NCBI GenBank assembly: GCA_017558545.1
Contig: JAFYUG010000308.1
Coordinates: forward strand, 1-6,986
Reading direction: 5' to 3'
From: Oscillospiraceae bacterium
Lineage (GTDB): Bacteria; Bacillota; Clostridia; Oscillospirales; Oscillospiraceae
DNA length: 6,986 bases
Positions 4,933 through 6,986 of the stretch are shown in pieces. Numbering within the stretch: the first letter of the stretch is position 1; each line of letters begins with the position of its first letter. The translations under genes were made by a program, and so were the position numbers. The notes under the pieces were generated by a model. It saw nothing but the letters and a program-made list of their open reading frames with translations. It searched no databases and had not been told where the DNA came from.

Positions 4933-5346
4933 TCATGCTTTTGTGTCGCAGTAGATGCAGCGGTAAGTGCCGCTTTCCGCATCGGTGAGGCGGAAAACAT
5001 GGGGCAGCTCCTGCTCAATGCTGGTGATGCAGCGGGGGTTGCGGCAGCGGATAACATTGGTGAGCTTTTCGGGAAGAGCGGGATGGATTTTCTCAACCTT
5101 CTCGCCGTTTTCGATGACGTTAACGGTGATCTGAGGAGCGATAAAGCCAAGGAGATCCAAATCCAGATCCATCTTCTCGGCAATCTTGATGATGTCCTTC
5201 TTGCCGAACTTATCGCTGGGTGCGTTGCGGATGAGGGCAACCTCGCAGCTGAGCTTATCAAGACCAAGGTGGAGATAAAGCTCCATGCCCTTGCCTGCGG
5301 GGATATGGTCTATAACAAGGCCGTTGACTATAGTTCCTATTATCAT
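4933..5346 (-). CDS. pyrI: Aspartate carbamoyltransferase regulatory chain
   Basis: This is the non-catalytic subunit that binds nucleotide effectors (CTP, UTP, ATP in characterised homologues) and links PyrB trimers into the dodecameric aspartate transcarbamoylase. The 137 residues are a little shorter than the E. coli chain (about 153). The N-terminal effector domain shows VIDHIPAG (Asp13, His14) and GKKDIIKI (Lys residues near 49-54). The C-terminal zinc domain has Cys101, Cys106, Cys130 and Cys133, a C-x4-C-x23-C-x2-C pattern with the same spacing as the E. coli zinc site, so the contact surface to PyrB is intact. The ATG at 5346 follows GGAGG (5355-5359) at 8 nt spacing, and this site abuts the pyrB stop codon. 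It is the last gene of pyrE-pyrB-pyrI. Its presence predicts allosteric control of the pathway at enzyme level, unlike Bacillus-type PyrB, which works without PyrI. Confidence 0.96.
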   Translation of the reverse strand: MIIGTIVNGLVIDHIPAGKGMELYLHLGLDKLSCEVALIRNAPSDKFGKKDIIKIAEKMDLDLDLLGFIAPQITVNVIENGEKVEKIHPALPEKLTNVIRCRNPRCITSIEQELPHVFRLTDAESGTYRCIYCDTKA

Positions 5347-5359
5347 GATGTCAGCCTCC

Positions 5360-6277
5360 TTATTCTATACCCAGCAGCTTCAAAATGAGAGCCATGCGGA
5401 TGTATTTGCCGTTATGCACCTGACGGAAGTAGGCAGCTCTGGGGTCTGCGTCCACGGCAACGCTGATTTCATTGACGCGGGGCAGAGGATGGAGCACGCG
5501 CATCTTCTCCTTGGCGGAGGCCAGCTTCTCGGGGGTGAGGATGTAGCTATCCTTCAGACGGATGTAGTCGGCCTCGTTGAAGAAGCGCTCGCGCTGAACT
5601 CTGGTCATGTAGAGAATATCCAGCTGGGGCATGGCGTCCTCAAGGGAGCGAACCTCAACATATTCAATGCCCTTCTTGTCCAAAATCTCGGTGCGAACGT
5701 GCTCGGGAATGCGCAGCTCTTCGGGAGAGATGAGTACAAAGCGCACGCCTTCGTAGCGGCTCATGGCGGAGATAAGGGAGTGGACGGTGCGGCCAAACTT
5801 CAGGTCGCCGCAGCAGCCAACGGTGAGACCTTCAAAAGCGCCCATTTCGCGGTGGATGGTGAGAAGGTCGGTGAGGGTCTGGGTGGGGTGGTTGTGGCCG
5901 CCGTCGCCTGCGTTGATAACGGGAATGCCGCAGTTGATGCTGGCAACATAGGGAGCGCCCTCCTTGGGGTGGCGCATGGCAATGATGTCGGCAAAGCACT
6001 CAACGGTGCGTGCGGTGTCGGCAACGCTCTCGCCCTTGCTTACGGAGGAGTTGGTGGCGTCGGAGAAACCTATAACATGGCCGCCCAGCTCATACATGGC
6101 GCTCTCAAAGCTGAGGCGGGTACGGGTGGAGGGCTCATAGAAAAGGGTGGCCAGCTTTTTGCGCTCGCACTTGGTGGCGTAAGAATCGGGATTTGCGATA
6201 ATGTCCTCGGCGGTGGCTATGAGGGAGTTAATCTCATCGGTGCTCAGGTCGAGGATGTCGATAAGATCTTTTTTCAT
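5360..6277 (-). CDS. pyrB: Aspartate carbamoyltransferase catalytic chain
   Basis: It makes N-carbamoyl-L-aspartate from carbamoyl phosphate and L-aspartate, the first committed step of pyrimidine synthesis. The 305 residues match the family (about 305-310). The carbamoyl-phosphate site STRTRLSFE spans Ser50 to Glu58. The 80s loop Ser80-Lys81 is present (SSVSKGES). MRHP (Arg102), DGGHNHPTQTL (His130, Gln133), FGRTVHS (Arg163), TRVQRERF (Arg226) and HPLPRVNEI (263-271) are the expected substrate contacts. The ATG overlaps the pyrE stop (ATGA, 6277-6274) and no strong ribosome binding site precedes it, so translation is probably coupled to pyrE. PyrI follows after 13 bases. The subunit contacts needed for the PyrB-PyrI holoenzyme cannot be judged by eye, but the adjacent pyrI makes that assembly likely. 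Confidence 0.98.
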   Translation of the reverse strand: MKKDLIDILDLSTDEINSLIATAEDIIANPDSYATKCERKKLATLFYEPSTRTRLSFESAMYELGGHVIGFSDATNSSVSKGESVADTARTVECFADIIAMRHPKEGAPYVASINCGIPVINAGDGGHNHPTQTLTDLLTIHREMGAFEGLTVGCCGDLKFGRTVHSLISAMSRYEGVRFVLISPEELRIPEHVRTEILDKKGIEYVEVRSLEDAMPQLDILYMTRVQRERFFNEADYIRLKDSYILTPEKLASAKEKMRVLHPLPRVNEISVAVDADPRAAYFRQVHNGKYIRMALILKLLGIE

Positions 6278-6906
6278 TTTACGATCCAGCTTTCATCGGA
6301 AGGATTGTTGCGGAAGGCGATAAGACGAGCCTTGCCGGCCTCGGCGATGTAGCCGTCGGCAGCGGCAACTTCAACAATGGTGTCAAAGTCGGTGAGGCTT
6401 ACGTTCTTAACATTGGCTGCGCCAAGACGCTCAACGCTCTTAGCCATGCCGTAGGTGAAGATGCTGGCGATACCCAGAACTTCTGCGCCTGCTTCGCGGA
6501 GAGCATCAACAACGTCGATGCAGCTGCCGCCGGTGGAGATGAGGTCCTCAACAACAACAACCTTCTGGCCGGGGAGGAGCTTGCCTTCGATGCGGTTGTT
6601 GCGGCCGTGGTCCTTGGCGCTGCCGCGAACATAGCCCATGGGCAGACCCATGAGATGAGCGGTGATGGCGGCGTGGGCGATACCTGCGGTGGAGGTGCCC
6701 ATGAGAACTTCGGCTTCGGGGTAGTTTTCGCGGATAATCTGAGCAATGCCGCTCTCAACGTCCAGACGAACTTCGTGGTCGGAGAGGGTCAGGCGGTTAT
6801 CGCAGTAAATGGGGCTCTTGATGCCGCTGGCCCAGGTAAAGGGCTCATCGGGACGGAGAAAAACAGCCTTAATCTTAAGAAGATCCTTTGCAATTTTGAT
6901 TTTCAT
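6274..6906 (-). CDS. pyrE: Orotate phosphoribosyltransferase
   Basis: It joins orotate to PRPP to give orotidine 5'-phosphate and pyrophosphate, the fifth step of UMP synthesis. The 210 residues fit the bacterial enzyme. The type I phosphoribosyltransferase PRPP motif VVVVEDLISTGGS spans about 116-128 with acidic Glu120-Asp121. The flexible catalytic loop RGSAKDHGRNNRIEG has Lys98, His100 and Arg102. The N-terminal FTWASGIKSPIYCDNR (about 23-38) is the orotate-binding hood typical of the family. The ATG at 6906 follows GAGG (6915-6918) at 8 nt spacing. It is the first visible gene of the pyrE-pyrB-pyrI operon. I see no PyrR-binding attenuator or clear promoter in the 80 bases upstream, so the promoter or further pyr genes probably lie to the right of the window. 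Confidence 0.97.
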   Translation of the reverse strand: MKIKIAKDLLKIKAVFLRPDEPFTWASGIKSPIYCDNRLTLSDHEVRLDVESGIAQIIRENYPEAEVLMGTSTAGIAHAAITAHLMGLPMGYVRGSAKDHGRNNRIEGKLLPGQKVVVVEDLISTGGSCIDVVDALREAGAEVLGIASIFTYGMAKSVERLGAANVKNVSLTDFDTIVEVAAADGYIAEAGKARLIAFRNNPSDESWIVK

Positions 6907-6944
6907 ATCTATTACCTCATAAATCTAAATAATATTCATTTCAA

Positions 6945-6986
6945 GGCTCCCCTATCCGAGGGGAGCTGTCTGCGAAGCAGACTGAG
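6945..6986 (-). repeat. CTCAGTC/GCTCCC two-hairpin repeat, cut by the window edge
   Basis: On the minus strand it reads CTCAGTC then GTCTGC-TTC-GCAGAC (6982-6968) and GCTCCCC-TCGGATA-GGGGAGC (6966-6946), followed by CTTGA. This is the same plan as 1429-1477 on the other strand, with compensating differences inside both stems. It lies immediately upstream of pyrE and may be longer than what is visible. Confidence 0.7.

Noticed and set aside
5285..6352. 355-codon plus-strand open frame opposite pyrB and part of pyrE
   Set aside because: Antisense shadow: Ala/Gly-rich translation with no domain features, while the opposite strand has complete, motif-verified pyrimidine genes.
6907..6944. TTGAAA-N17-TATGAG as a pyrE promoter, and a PyrR-binding attenuator
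   Set aside because: The -10 would overlap the ribosome binding site and leave a leader of only a few bases; no anti-antiterminator or terminator set typical of PyrR control is visible.

Overview
The window looks like chromosomal DNA of a Firmicute, most likely an anaerobic gut Clostridia (Oscillospiraceae-like), although Negativicutes cannot be excluded. The reasons are strong AGGAGG-type ribosome binding sites, sigma-A type promoters, an acetyl-CoA-type MetA paired with MetY, a PyrB/PyrI aspartate transcarbamoylase, and several families of short hairpin repeats that I recall as common in such genomes. No database search was possible.

Layout from left to right. Positions 2-256 (+) hold the C-terminal end of a membrane protein, followed by a strong intrinsic terminator. 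After a hairpin-rich spacer, the minus strand carries metA (455-1375) and metY (1495-2778), transcribed in the order metY then metA. They make homocysteine from homoserine by the acetyl route: MetA makes O-acetylhomoserine and MetY replaces the acetate with sulfide. A hairpin repeat lies between the two genes. Upstream of metY, again on the minus strand, is a MATE efflux transporter (2999-4408).

The most striking region is 2779-3002. A near-consensus promoter whose -35 box overlaps the MATE stop codon leads to a 19-codon leader ORF containing five Met codons (MKQNMLSSMMMPSAAFAAS). An intrinsic terminator follows, just before metY. The 3' part of the leader ORF is perfectly complementary over 9 nt to the 5' arm of that terminator, so an antiterminator and a terminator are mutually exclusive. 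This is the geometry of a classical ribosome-mediated attenuator sensing methionine (Met-tRNA) supply.

Positions 4409-4932 (524 bases) carry no protein gene but are densely structured: a GCTCCC-type hairpin fragment, a minus-strand terminator, a 133-bp MITE-like element with nested inverted repeats, a consensus promoter (TTGACA-N17-TACATT) driving a probable ~83-nt structured small RNA (three-way junction, then a U7 tract), and a three-hairpin array joined by TATATCAC.

Positions 4933-6906 (minus) form a tight pyrE-pyrB-pyrI operon (orotate phosphoribosyltransferase, then the catalytic and regulatory chains of aspartate transcarbamoylase) for pyrimidine synthesis. The right edge carries a second copy of the CTCAGTC/GCTCCC repeat, cut by the window end.
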